Positions 16,846-24,211 of a stretch of 64,000 nt of DNA are shown piece by piece; the first letter of the stretch is position 1; each line of letters begins with the position of its first letter. This DNA comes from Salsipaludibacter sp963735045 (lineage in GTDB: Bacteria > Actinomycetota > Nitriliruptoria > Nitriliruptorales > Nitriliruptoraceae). Location of the stretch: the NCBI GenBank assembly GCA_963735045.1, contig CAVTIZ010000001.1, positions 434,001 through 498,000 of the forward strand. Direction: 5' to 3'. The position numbers were made by a program, and so were the translations under genes. The notes below the pieces were generated by a model. That model worked only from the letters and a program-made list of their open reading frames with translations. It was not told the origin of the DNA and did not search any database.

Positions 16846-17493
16846 TCATCCCCCGGCCGCAGGATCGTGCGACCACGGGGTCCCGAAGCGGGCGTGGTGG
16901 GCCACGTCGGCGACACCGCGACGGGGCCGGGACCGGGCACTGCCCATCCGGGTCTCGTCGACGGCCGGGTGTCCGAGGCTGACGACGCCGACGAAGGACC
17001 GCCCGGGCGGGATGTCGAAGGCCGCACGCACGGCATCGTGGCGTGGCACCGGCACCCCGAACAGGCACGCACCCAGGCCCTCGTCCACGGCGGTGAGCAG
17101 CACGAGCAGGGCGGCCATCCCGGTGTCGACGTCCCAGTAGTCCACCGGCCACCGACCCTCGTCGCGGTCGGCCTCGCCCTTGTCGGGTTCGGCGTAGCGG
17201 TCGAGGTAGGCGTCCTTGTCGGCCAGGCACACCACCAGGACGGGTGCGTCGCGCATGCCCGCCAGCCAGGTGTCGACCTCGCCGGTGGCGGTGGCGTCCG
17301 TGGCAGCCTCCCAGTAGCGCTGCCGATCGGCGGGGGCGTCCAGCACCAGGAAGTCCCACCCCTGGCTGAAGCCGGCCGACGGGGCCCGGATGGCGTGGGC
17401 AAGGGCGCGCTCGACCACCTCCGGTGACACGGGCCGGTCCGGGTCGTAGTCGCGCACCATCCGCCGCCGACGCACGACCTCGCGGAACTCCAT
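16846..17493 (-). CDS. nitroreductase family protein
   Basis: This 215-residue protein shows the nitroreductase fold signature: FREVVRRRRMVRDYDPDRPV near the N-terminus (Arg residues contact FMN phosphate), IRAPSAGFSQGWDFLVLD, and DVDTGMAALLVLLTAVDEGL with GACLFGVP. Such flavoenzymes use NAD(P)H to reduce nitro groups, quinones or related compounds; the natural substrate is unknown. AGGAGGA lies 4 bases before the ATG. It starts 46 bases after hpt on the same strand, so co-transcription is likely. Confidence 0.88.
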   Translation of the reverse strand: MEFREVVRRRRMVRDYDPDRPVSPEVVERALAHAIRAPSAGFSQGWDFLVLDAPADRQRYWEAATDATATGEVDTWLAGMRDAPVLVVCLADKDAYLDRYAEPDKGEADRDEGRWPVDYWDVDTGMAALLVLLTAVDEGLGACLFGVPVPRHDAVRAAFDIPPGRSFVGVVSLGHPAVDETRMGSARSRPRRGVADVAHHARFGTPWSHDPAAGG

Positions 17494-17539
17494 CGGGTCC
17501 TCCTGGTCAGGGGATCCGCCGCACGTGCGCCGGACGGAC

Positions 17540-18112
17540 CTACTCGTAGACCTCGGGCTTGAGCGTGCCGATGAAGTCGAGGTTTCGGTAGTGCTCGTCG
17601 TAGTCCAGCCCGTAGCCGATCACGAACACGTCCGGAACCTCGAAGCCGACGTACTTCACCGGGATCTCGACCCGTCGTCGGGAGGGCTTGGTCAGCAGCG
17701 TCATGACCTCGATCGAGGCTGGCCGCCGCGAGCGCAGGTTGCCCAACAGGTAGTCCAGGGTCAGCCCGGAGTCGATGATGTCCTCGACGATCAGGACGTG
17801 GCGATCCTCGATCTCGGTGTCGAGGTCCTTGAGGATGCGCACCACGCCCGACGAGGTGGTCGCGGCGCCGTAGGACGACACGGCCATGAAGTCGACGCTG
17901 GTGGGCAGTCTGAGCCGTCGGGCCAGGTCCGACATCAGCACGTAGGCGCCCTTGAGCACCCCGACGATCAGCAGGTCGTCGACGTCGGCGTAGTCGTCCT
18001 CGATCTGTCGGGCCAGCTCGTCGAGTCGCGCACGGATCCGTTCCGACGACACCAGCACGTCGTCGATGGTGCCGGCGAAGGACGGCGGCAGGGCGGCGAG
18101 ATCGTCGTTCAC
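17540..18112 (-). CDS. hpt: hypoxanthine phosphoribosyltransferase
   Basis: Hpt salvages hypoxanthine and guanine to IMP and GMP using PRPP. The 190-residue product contains the PRPP loop VLIVEDIIDSGLTLDYLL, the flexible-loop region MAVSSYGAATTSSGVVRILK, and the C-terminal KYVGFEVPDVFVIGYGLDYD purine-contact region. The GTG at 18112 has GAGGA 5 bases upstream; the GTG at 18124 would add four residues. It follows tilS in the usual tilS-hpt-ftsH order, but nirD-like lies between tilS and hpt on the other strand. Confidence 0.95.
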   Translation of the reverse strand: MNDDLAALPPSFAGTIDDVLVSSERIRARLDELARQIEDDYADVDDLLIVGVLKGAYVLMSDLARRLRLPTSVDFMAVSSYGAATTSSGVVRILKDLDTEIEDRHVLIVEDIIDSGLTLDYLLGNLRSRRPASIEVMTLLTKPSRRRVEIPVKYVGFEVPDVFVIGYGLDYDEHYRNLDFIGTLKPEVYE

Positions 18113-18488
18113 GAGGGTCCTCACGGGTCGGGGAGGGTGGCGCGACCACGACGACAGCCGCCGGCCCGGGGTCTCCGCCCGGGCACAGCCAGCCTAGGAC
18201 CGCGTCCCGGGGCATGTGGGTCCCCGGCCCAACCCCGCGTCACCGCGACGCGACCGGATGGCCGGCGCGGTCTCGGGTGCGGTGTCGGGTGGGCCCGGGA
18301 CCCGGAGCAACGACCGGCGAGGCGAAACACGGTCGTCACACCACGCACACGGTCCCGTAGCGCGACGCTCGTAGCGTCCGTTCCACGACCTTCCCATCCG
18401 ACCGAGACACCGCACCACCAACCCGGGAGCTCGACGGCCACGGACCACGACCGATCCGCCGTCGACTCCCACGGACGAAAGGCCGGCC
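18113..18488. other. divergent intergenic region hpt / nirD-like
   Basis: This 376-bp gap holds no convincing gene. Two perfect short inverted repeats stand out: CGCGTC-ACCGC-GACGCG (18236-18252) and GACGCT-CGT-AGCGTC (18364-18378). Either could be an operator for the divergent genes. A minus-strand CCTAGG-type -10 candidate near 18195 could serve hpt. Confidence 0.35.
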
Positions 18489-18848
18489 GTGTCCACTGCT
18501 CCTGCCACCCCCGTCTGCCGCATCGGTGACCTCGTCCCCCTGCGTGGCGTTCCCGCCGTGGTCGGCGGCGAACCCGTGGCCCTCGTCCTGGTCGACGACC
18601 GGGTCCACGCCGTCGGCGACGTCGACCCCGTCTCGGGCCAGACCAACCTGCATCGTGGACTCGTCGCCCAGCGTGGCCGCGTCGCCGTGCTGGTGTCCCC
18701 GATGGGTGAGCACGCCTTCGACCTGGACACCGGTGTCGCGCTGGAGGACCCGACGGTCACCGTCGACATCCACGACGTCGACGTCCGCGCCGGCGTGGTC
18801 GTCGTCCGACTGCGGGACCACCACCCGGACGAGGCCCTCGCGGCCTGA
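18489..18848 (+). CDS. NirD-like nitrite reductase small-subunit family protein
   Basis: The 119-residue protein resembles NirD, the Rieske-fold small subunit of NAD(P)H nitrite reductase that lacks the iron-sulfur ligands. Matching features are VCRIGDLVPLRGVPAVVGG, VALVLVDDRVHAVGDVDPVS, the GQTNLHRGLVAQRG segment and VLVSPMGEHAFDLDTG. The Cys-x-His pairs of true Rieske proteins are absent. No nirB lies in this window, so it may act with a distant NirB or have another role. AAAGG lies 6 bases before the GTG. It sits between hpt and tilS on the opposite strand. Confidence 0.75.
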   Translation: MSTAPATPVCRIGDLVPLRGVPAVVGGEPVALVLVDDRVHAVGDVDPVSGQTNLHRGLVAQRGRVAVLVSPMGEHAFDLDTGVALEDPTVTVDIHDVDVRAGVVVVRLRDHHPDEALAA

Positions 18849-18858
18849 CCTGCCGGGG

Positions 18859-20325
18859 TCAGCGCAGCCGCCGGACGACCAGGTGCAGTTGGGGCACCGC
18901 TCGACCGGTGCGCAGTGCCGGTTCGTCGGCCACCAGGCCGGGGACCCACAGCACCCGGTCCTGCGTGGCCACGATCGGCAACAGGTCACGGGCGGGTCGG
19001 GGGACGCCCGCGTCCACGAAGACGTCCTGGAGCTTGCGCGTCCCGGCACCGGTGGTGACCCGGTCGCCCGGACGCCTGGGGCGAACGACCAGCCGGGGGA
19101 TGCGTTCCCCGAGGCCGCCCAGGACGACCTGGCACCGCTCGGCGTCGCCGCCGGGTGGCGCGAGGTCGTCGGGGACCCGGACCCGCGGCGGCTCCCACGC
19201 CGACAACAGCCCGAGCTGGCCCGTGCGCGTCGCCGACGCCTCGCTGGTCGCCTCCAACAACCAGTTCGCGGCCGGCCACGCCGTCCGGCCGTCGACGACC
19301 AGGTCCACGTGGGCCGGTCGTGCCAGGTCCAACGGGGCCAGCGCGAGCCACCCGCCGGCCGCGACCGCCTCGGCGCCCGGCAGGTCCACCGACCCTCGCA
19401 CCAGGGCCCGGACGGACTCGACCTCGGCGGCCGTGGGACCGCGGGGATCGCGACGCACGGCCATCACCATGGTCCGCACCAGGCGGCGGGCGGCCGCGGC
19501 GGGCTGGTCGGCGAGCACGCCCAGCGGGACGGCCAGTACCGGCCCGACCCGGCGCACCACCGCCTCCACCAGGTCGTCGGTCAACCGGGCCAGCCAGGCC
19601 TCGTCGGACCGTGCCAGGTCGCCCAGCCGCGCAAGCGCCCCCACCACGTCGGGTCCCAGGGTGGCCATGCCGGGCATGACGTCGTGCCGGAGTCGGTTGC
19701 GGGCCAGCGTCGTGTCGTCGTTGGTGGGGTCGCGGGCGACCTCGTGACCCTCCTGGTCCACGAATGCGTGCACGTCGGAGCGTCGCAGCCGCAACAGCGG
19801 CCGGGCACGACCATGGGCGGCCGGGTCCATGCCGGCCAGGCCTGCGACGCCGGTGCCGCGGGCCAGGCGCAGCACCAGGGTCTCGGCCTGGTCGTCGGCG
19901 GTGTGGCCGGTCAGCACCCAGCGTGCTCGCACGGCGCGGGCCACGCGTTCCAGGGCCGCCCACCGCTGGTGGCGAGCCGCCGCCTCGGGTCCGTCCCCCG
20001 ACGGCTCGACGGTCACGTCCTCGACCGACAGCGGCGCCCCCAGGAACCGGGCGGTGGTGGTCACCGCCGCCACGTCACCACGGTCGTCACGCAGGCCATG
20101 GCGAACGTGGACCAGGTGCAGGTCGAGGTCGGGACGGGCCTCGGCCACCAGGAACGCCAGCGCCGTGGAATCGGGCCCGCCGGACACCGCCACCACGACG
20201 GGGGCGTCGGTCGGGATCGCCTGCAACCCCGCTCGGGTGGCGTCGACGAGTTCTCCCCGGGTCCGACCGGGTGGGAGGGCCCCGACCACCTCGGAGGCTC
20301 CACGCGGTGACGACGGGGAGGCCAC
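18859..20325 (-). CDS. tilS: tRNA(Ile)-lysidine synthetase
   Basis: TilS modifies the wobble cytidine of the AUA-reading isoleucine tRNA to lysidine, changing both its codon and charging identity. The PP-loop motif SGGPDST is at about residues 48-54, followed by LHLVHVRHGLR, GHTADDQAETLVLRLARGTG and LLRLRRSDVHAFV, as in the family. The C-terminus has the GDRVTTGAGTRKLQDVFVDA block of the TilS C-terminal domain. I chose the GTG at 20325; another in-frame GTG at 20373 would add 16 residues with poorer codon bias. It lies downstream of the DUF2342 gene. Confidence 0.93.
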   Translation of the reverse strand: MASPSSPRGASEVVGALPPGRTRGELVDATRAGLQAIPTDAPVVVAVSGGPDSTALAFLVAEARPDLDLHLVHVRHGLRDDRGDVAAVTTTARFLGAPLSVEDVTVEPSGDGPEAAARHQRWAALERVARAVRARWVLTGHTADDQAETLVLRLARGTGVAGLAGMDPAAHGRARPLLRLRRSDVHAFVDQEGHEVARDPTNDDTTLARNRLRHDVMPGMATLGPDVVGALARLGDLARSDEAWLARLTDDLVEAVVRRVGPVLAVPLGVLADQPAAAARRLVRTMVMAVRRDPRGPTAAEVESVRALVRGSVDLPGAEAVAAGGWLALAPLDLARPAHVDLVVDGRTAWPAANWLLEATSEASATRTGQLGLLSAWEPPRVRVPDDLAPPGGDAERCQVVLGGLGERIPRLVVRPRRPGDRVTTGAGTRKLQDVFVDAGVPRPARDLLPIVATQDRVLWVPGLVADEPALRTGRAVPQLHLVVRRLR

Positions 20326-20430
20326 GTCAGCGTGCCCGCTGCGACACGACCGGCCGCGACCGGTTGCGCCCACGACCGAGCCGGGCCGGGGTGGTCGTCA
20401 CCGGGGCGTTGCCGACCGGGCGTGCCACGA

Positions 20431-21444
20431 TCAGCCCGTGGTCCGTTCGATCCATGCGGCCGGCTCCTCCAGCTCGTCGGTCCGGGGGAGGTTGGCGGGG
20501 TCGGCAAAGGCCCGGTTGAGGGTGTCGATGCCCCCCAGGTCGATCACGCCGCGGACGAACTCCTCGCCACGTGCGTACTGCTGGCGCTTCAGGTCCATGC
20601 CGGCCACGGCGGTCAGGATCCGCGTCGTGAGGTCACCCCGTCGGGACTCCAGGGCCTCACGGACGCCCTCCGGGTCGGCCACGACCGACTCGGCGGCCAG
20701 CGACATGGCCGCGTTGCCATGGCCCTCCAGCAGGCTCATCAGGCCCTGCGCGCGATCCATGATGTCCTGTTGTGGCGGCGTCAGGATCGTGTCGAGCAGT
20801 GGCTGGATCGACCCTTCGTCGATGACGGCTCGCACGGCCGCCGGCAGCGACGTCGCGACCTCGCGGACGCGGTCCGGGTCGAGGTCGACCTTGTCGACGT
20901 AGTCGTCGAGCAGCGACCGCAGGTGGTCGCCGAGCCAGGGGGTGGCGTCGAACTGGAGCCGATGGACGATCTCGTGGAGGACGACGCTGCGGCGCAGGTC
21001 GTCGGCACGCGGTCCGAACTCCTGGGCGAGGTCGAGCACGTTCGGGCCGACGATGACGAGCTGGCCGGTGCCGGAGCCGGCCAACGGCAGGATGAACTGG
21101 CCCAGCACCTTGGTCGACAGGAGCCCGAACAGCGCACCCATCTGCGTGCTCAGGACGCGACCGGCCAGCGCGGACCGACGCGGCATCCGGTCGGAGAGTC
21201 GGGCCACGACCGGTCCGACCGTGGCCAGGTTGGCCCGGATCCATCCCAGTCGGCCCACCACGTTCCCGCGGGTCGGCGCCAGCCCCTCGCCCAGCCCGCT
21301 CCAGTCGCGCGCGGCCCGGTCCAGCTCGTCCCACTCGGCCGCGACCTTGCGCTGGAGGTCGGCGGCGGCCTCCGGGTCCGACACCAGGCCGGGGAGGACC
21401 AGTCGTGCGGTGGACAGGGCCGTGGACACGTCCAGGGTTGGCAT
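20431..21444 (-). CDS. zinc-dependent metalloprotease, DUF2342 family
   Basis: This 337-residue protein has a HEIVH zinc motif in the context SVVLHEIVHRLQFDATPWLG, with a Trp- and Leu-rich helical scaffold. It also shows NVVGRLGWIRANLATVGPV and GQLVIVGPNVLDLAQEFG, typical of the actinobacterial DUF2342 family, sometimes labelled F420-biosynthesis-associated. Its place directly upstream of tilS matches the gene order in Mycobacterium (the gene before mesJ/tilS). GAGGA lies 5 bases before the ATG. The physiological substrate is unknown. Confidence 0.88.
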   Translation of the reverse strand: MPTLDVSTALSTARLVLPGLVSDPEAAADLQRKVAAEWDELDRAARDWSGLGEGLAPTRGNVVGRLGWIRANLATVGPVVARLSDRMPRRSALAGRVLSTQMGALFGLLSTKVLGQFILPLAGSGTGQLVIVGPNVLDLAQEFGPRADDLRRSVVLHEIVHRLQFDATPWLGDHLRSLLDDYVDKVDLDPDRVREVATSLPAAVRAVIDEGSIQPLLDTILTPPQQDIMDRAQGLMSLLEGHGNAAMSLAAESVVADPEGVREALESRRGDLTTRILTAVAGMDLKRQQYARGEEFVRGVIDLGGIDTLNRAFADPANLPRTDELEEPAAWIERTTG

Positions 21445-21589
21445 GGGGATCCTCGGACGTGGTGGTGGACGACGGTCGGTGGCGGCCGGCCCGGACGGGC
21501 CCGTGTTGGCCGAGTGCCGATCCCGGGGCGCCCGACCGGTGACCGCTGCCCCGAGCGGGCGGTCGCGGGGTCGCGGTCCGCGGCGGTGG

Positions 21590-21907
21590 TCAGGAGGCCG
21601 ACGGCTCCTTGCGACGTCCCACCATCAGCCAGTACAGCAGACCGAGCACGCCCAGTCCGCCGACCGTCAGGACGGCAAGGCCGACGGCGGCGCCCCACAG
21701 GAAGTTGGGTTCGTAGTCCTCGGGGCGGTTGGCGTTGCCCTGGTCGTTGGCGCCACCCGGTTCCAGGCCCCCGATGTCCTCGCCGGCCTCGGTCGCCAGT
21801 CGCACGGTGTCGGCCGGCAACGCCTGGGCGCTCGCCGCCTGCACGGGCAGCAGCAGCGCCATCCCGAGCACGATGGGCAACAGGAGGGTGTGCAGGATGC
21901 GACGCAT
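21590..21907 (-). CDS. small membrane protein with signal peptide
   Basis: The 105-residue product has a hydrophobic N-terminus ending in a likely cleavage site (VQAASAQALP), an acidic Asn/Gly-rich external loop, one transmembrane segment (WGAAVGLAVLTVGGLGVLGL) and a short basic cytoplasmic tail. The topology would put the loop outside and the C-terminus inside. GAGG is 5 bases before the ATG. It is 145 bases upstream of the metalloprotease on the same strand. I recognise no family. Confidence 0.7.
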   Translation of the reverse strand: MRRILHTLLLPIVLGMALLLPVQAASAQALPADTVRLATEAGEDIGGLEPGGANDQGNANRPEDYEPNFLWGAAVGLAVLTVGGLGVLGLLYWLMVGRRKEPSAS

Positions 21908-22201
21908 GACGGCCTCGTCGTCGACGGAACGACGGGCATCCTACCTCGCGTCGACACGACGTCCTGCGGGGGCGCGCCGCGCAGGAGTCCGCCCGGGCCG
22001 ACCAGCCGGCCACGCACGGGTGACCCGGACGCCCGCCGGGTGCTCGCGCCAGCCCCAGGGGTGCGCGCCGCCCGCAGTCGCAAGCGGTGGACGCACGACG
22101 CGGCCCACCATCGTGACGGGAGGAACCCGGTGGCCGCTCACCGAGACCACGGGAAGGTGGGGTGCTCGTGAAGGGAATGAAAAGACACTTGAATTATTGT
22201 C
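21908..22201. other. intergenic leader region before HTH gene promoter
   Basis: There is no gene in this stretch, which with the promoter and 5' leader extends to 22375. Bases 22168-22207 are noticeably AT-rich for this genome (runs such as GAATGAAAAGACACTTGAATT), as expected of an upstream promoter element for the strong promoter that follows. Confidence 0.4.
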
Positions 22202-22230
22202 TTGACACCAGAACGCCCTCCACCTAGGAT
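22202..22230 (+). promoter_or_regulatory. consensus sigma-70-type promoter for HTH gene
   Basis: TTGACA (22202-22207) and TAGGAT (22225-22230) are separated by exactly 17 bases. This is the closest match to the housekeeping consensus in the window. The AT-rich stretch just upstream may act as an UP element. Transcription would start near 22237, leaving a leader of about 140 bases before the start codon of the HTH gene. Confidence 0.75.
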
Positions 22231-22375
22231 CAGCACAAGCCGCCTCGAGCCGCGGTCCCGGGCTCAGCAGCGCCGGGACGAGCCTGCCATACTGCTCGCG
22301 TGGTCCTGCTGCGTGGACCGTCCGAGGCGACCAGGCGCCACACGCCGACGCCGTGAACCACAGGGAGCACACACC

Positions 22376-22612
22376 ATGCCCGACGACATCGAGTGGCTGA
22401 GCACCAAGGAGGCGGCTGGCCGCCTCGGCTTGACCACGCGCACGGTCTATCGGCTCATCGACGACGGCCAGATCCCCGCGTACAAGTTCGGGCGCGTCAT
22501 CCGGCTGCAGGCCGACGAGGTGGACGCGTTCATCAACGCCGCACGCATCCAGCCCGGCGACCTCGAACACCTCTACCCCACGACGGCCGGCCAGGCCGAC
22601 CTCGAGGGCTGA
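22376..22612 (+). CDS. excisionase-type HTH DNA-binding protein
   Basis: The 78-residue protein is one HTH_17/excisionase-family domain. WLSTKEAAGRLGLTTRTVYR forms the helix-turn-helix, and GQIPAYKFGRVIRLQADEVD forms the wing and C-terminal helix. The closing PGDLEHLYP is typical of a conserved actinobacterial subgroup that is chromosomal rather than phage-borne, so excision is not implied. GGGAG lies 8 bases before the ATG. Its strong promoter and long leader suggest high or regulated expression. Confidence 0.85.
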   Translation: MPDDIEWLSTKEAAGRLGLTTRTVYRLIDDGQIPAYKFGRVIRLQADEVDAFINAARIQPGDLEHLYPTTAGQADLEG

Positions 22613-22711
22613 CCACACGCTCGCGGCGTGCTGTCGGCGGGCCCGGTGAGCGCCGGGCCCGCCGACGTGCGTGCCCACACCTCCACCCCTGCCCCCGGAT
22701 GACGGCATTGC

Positions 22712-22717
22712 TACGGT
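22712..22717 (+). promoter_or_regulatory. -10 box for leaderless zur transcript
   Basis: TACGGT ends 7 bases before the zur start codon, the distance expected when transcription begins at or next to the A of ATG. No Shine-Dalgarno sequence precedes the ATG, which agrees with leaderless translation. Confidence 0.45.
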
Positions 22718-22724
22718 GCCGGAC

Positions 22725-23258
22725 ATGACGACCTCGTCGACCACCGACCGACCCGACGCCGTGGATGCCGTCGGCGCCGACCACGTGCACGAGGTCTCGG
22801 CCGACCGGCTGCGCCAGACCCGCCAGCGCTACACCCGGGGTCGCCGCGTGCTGGTCCAGCAGCTGCTCGACCTCGACGGCCCGGCCACCATCCCGGAGCT
22901 GCTCGACGACGGCAGCCCGTCCTCCACGTCCTCGCTGTACCGCAACCTCGCCATCCTGGAACAGTGCGGCGTGGTCCACCGCGTGGTCGCGGTCGACGAC
23001 ACCGCCCGCTACGAGCTGTCGGAGGAACTGTCGGGCCACCACCACCACCTGGTGTGCCGGGAGTGCGGTCGCATCGCCGACCTGACCCTGACCGACGACG
23101 TCGAGCAGGCGCTCACCCGGGCTGCGGACCAGGCCAGCCGCACCAGCGGCTTCCGGGTGGCGGCACACAACCTGGAGATGGTGGGGACCTGCGAGGACTG
23201 CGCACCCGAGCATCATCCCGACGCCCACCCCCGTGCCGACGGGGGCGCCGCGCGCTGA
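22725..23258 (+). CDS. zur: Fur-family regulator, probably zinc uptake regulator Zur
   Basis: The 177-residue protein has the Fur-family winged helix (TRQRYTRGRRVLVQQLLDL, then SSTSSLYRNLAILEQCGVVH as the recognition region). The metal-binding dimer domain has HHHHLVCRECGRI, and a C-terminal CEDC gives the second half of a structural CxxC pair. Fur members sense iron, zinc, manganese or peroxide. Zur is inferred because a zinc ABC importer lies beside it and a Zur-type palindrome lies between znuA and znuC. The start is leaderless. It is convergent with znuB, with only 13 bases between the stops. Confidence 0.88.
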   Translation: MTTSSTTDRPDAVDAVGADHVHEVSADRLRQTRQRYTRGRRVLVQQLLDLDGPATIPELLDDGSPSSTSSLYRNLAILEQCGVVHRVVAVDDTARYELSEELSGHHHHLVCRECGRIADLTLTDDVEQALTRAADQASRTSGFRVAAHNLEMVGTCEDCAPEHHPDAHPRADGGAAR

Positions 23259-23271
23259 CCTGCGCCGGTCG

Positions 23272-24123
23272 TCAGGTCGTCGCGCGAAGCCGTCGGGCGG
23301 CACCCGCGAGCTCCCGGACGGCCAGCACGACGAAGAACGCCGCCACGCCGACGAACGCCACGGCCGGCGAGGCGGCCACGCCCAGGTGGTACGACGCCAG
23401 CAACCCGACCACCACCGCGACGACGCCGACGCCGACCCCCACGGCCATCATCACGGGGACACGGCGGGCGACCAGCGACGCGGTCGCGGGCGGCGCGACC
23501 AGCAACGCGAACACCAGCAGGGTGCCCACGGTCCGGAACGACGCGACCACCGCCACCCCCACCAGCGCCAGCATCGCCAGGTGGACCAGCGCCGGTCGCA
23601 GCCCCAGGGCCGCCGCGGTGTCCTCGCTGTAGGCCAGTGCGAGGAACGCCCGGTAGCCGACGACGGTGGCGGCCACGACCAGGACGGCGGCCACGCCGGT
23701 GACGACCAGGTCGCTGCGATCCACGGCAATGGCGTCGCCGAACAGGATGCCGGACAGGTCGGTGGCGTAGGCCCCGCCCGCCGAGATGATCGCCACGCCC
23801 AACGCCAGCATGCCCACGAACAGCAACCCGATCCCGGTGTCGCCCGACAACCGGGTCCGTCGTCGGACGAGGTCGATGCCCGCCAGCATGGCTGCACCGG
23901 ACACGGCGGCCCCCAGGGTCACGCTCCCACCCAGCACGACCGCCAGTGCGATCCCCGGCAGGACGCCGTGGGCGAGCGCGTCACCGAGGAACGACAGGCC
24001 CCGCAGCACCACCCAGGTTCCCACCAGCGTCGTGGTGACCACCGTGAGGACGCCGGCGACCAGGGCCCGCACCATGAACCCGTGGTCCAGGAACGGATCG
24101 ACCAGCAGGTCCATCAGGTCCAT
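23272..24123 (-). CDS. znuB: zinc/manganese ABC transporter permease
   Basis: The 283-residue membrane protein is a family-3 metal ABC permease with about eight helices. LVGTWVVLRGLSFLGDALAH is the characteristic segment near the cytoplasmic coupling region, and ALVGVAVVASFRTVGTLLVF and ALLVAPPATASL are the conserved C-terminal helices. It carries zinc delivered by ZnuA, with ZnuC as ATPase. It follows znuA by 88 bases containing a 15-bp tandem repeat. Confidence 0.9.
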   Translation of the reverse strand: MDLMDLLVDPFLDHGFMVRALVAGVLTVVTTTLVGTWVVLRGLSFLGDALAHGVLPGIALAVVLGGSVTLGAAVSGAAMLAGIDLVRRRTRLSGDTGIGLLFVGMLALGVAIISAGGAYATDLSGILFGDAIAVDRSDLVVTGVAAVLVVAATVVGYRAFLALAYSEDTAAALGLRPALVHLAMLALVGVAVVASFRTVGTLLVFALLVAPPATASLVARRVPVMMAVGVGVGVVAVVVGLLASYHLGVAASPAVAFVGVAAFFVVLAVRELAGAARRLRATT

Positions 24124-24142
24124 GCCGTGGTCCGATCCCGCC

Positions 24143-24187
24143 GGGTGCGATCCGGTCGGGTGCGATCCGGTCGGGTGCGATCCGGTC
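24143..24187. repeat. three perfect 15-bp tandem repeats between znuA and znuB
   Basis: The unit GGGTGCGATCCGGTC is repeated three times without mismatch and is preceded by a partial copy. It lies between the znuA stop and the znuB start. It could alter the spacing or translation of znuB if the copy number changes. Confidence 0.7.
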
Positions 24188-24211
24188 TGGTCGCCGAGCT
24201 CGACGGGGGCA

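Noticed and set aside
22376..22612. Phage excisionase marking an integrated element
   Set aside because: The protein belongs to a chromosomal actinobacterial HTH subgroup, and there is no integrase, attachment repeat or phage gene nearby.
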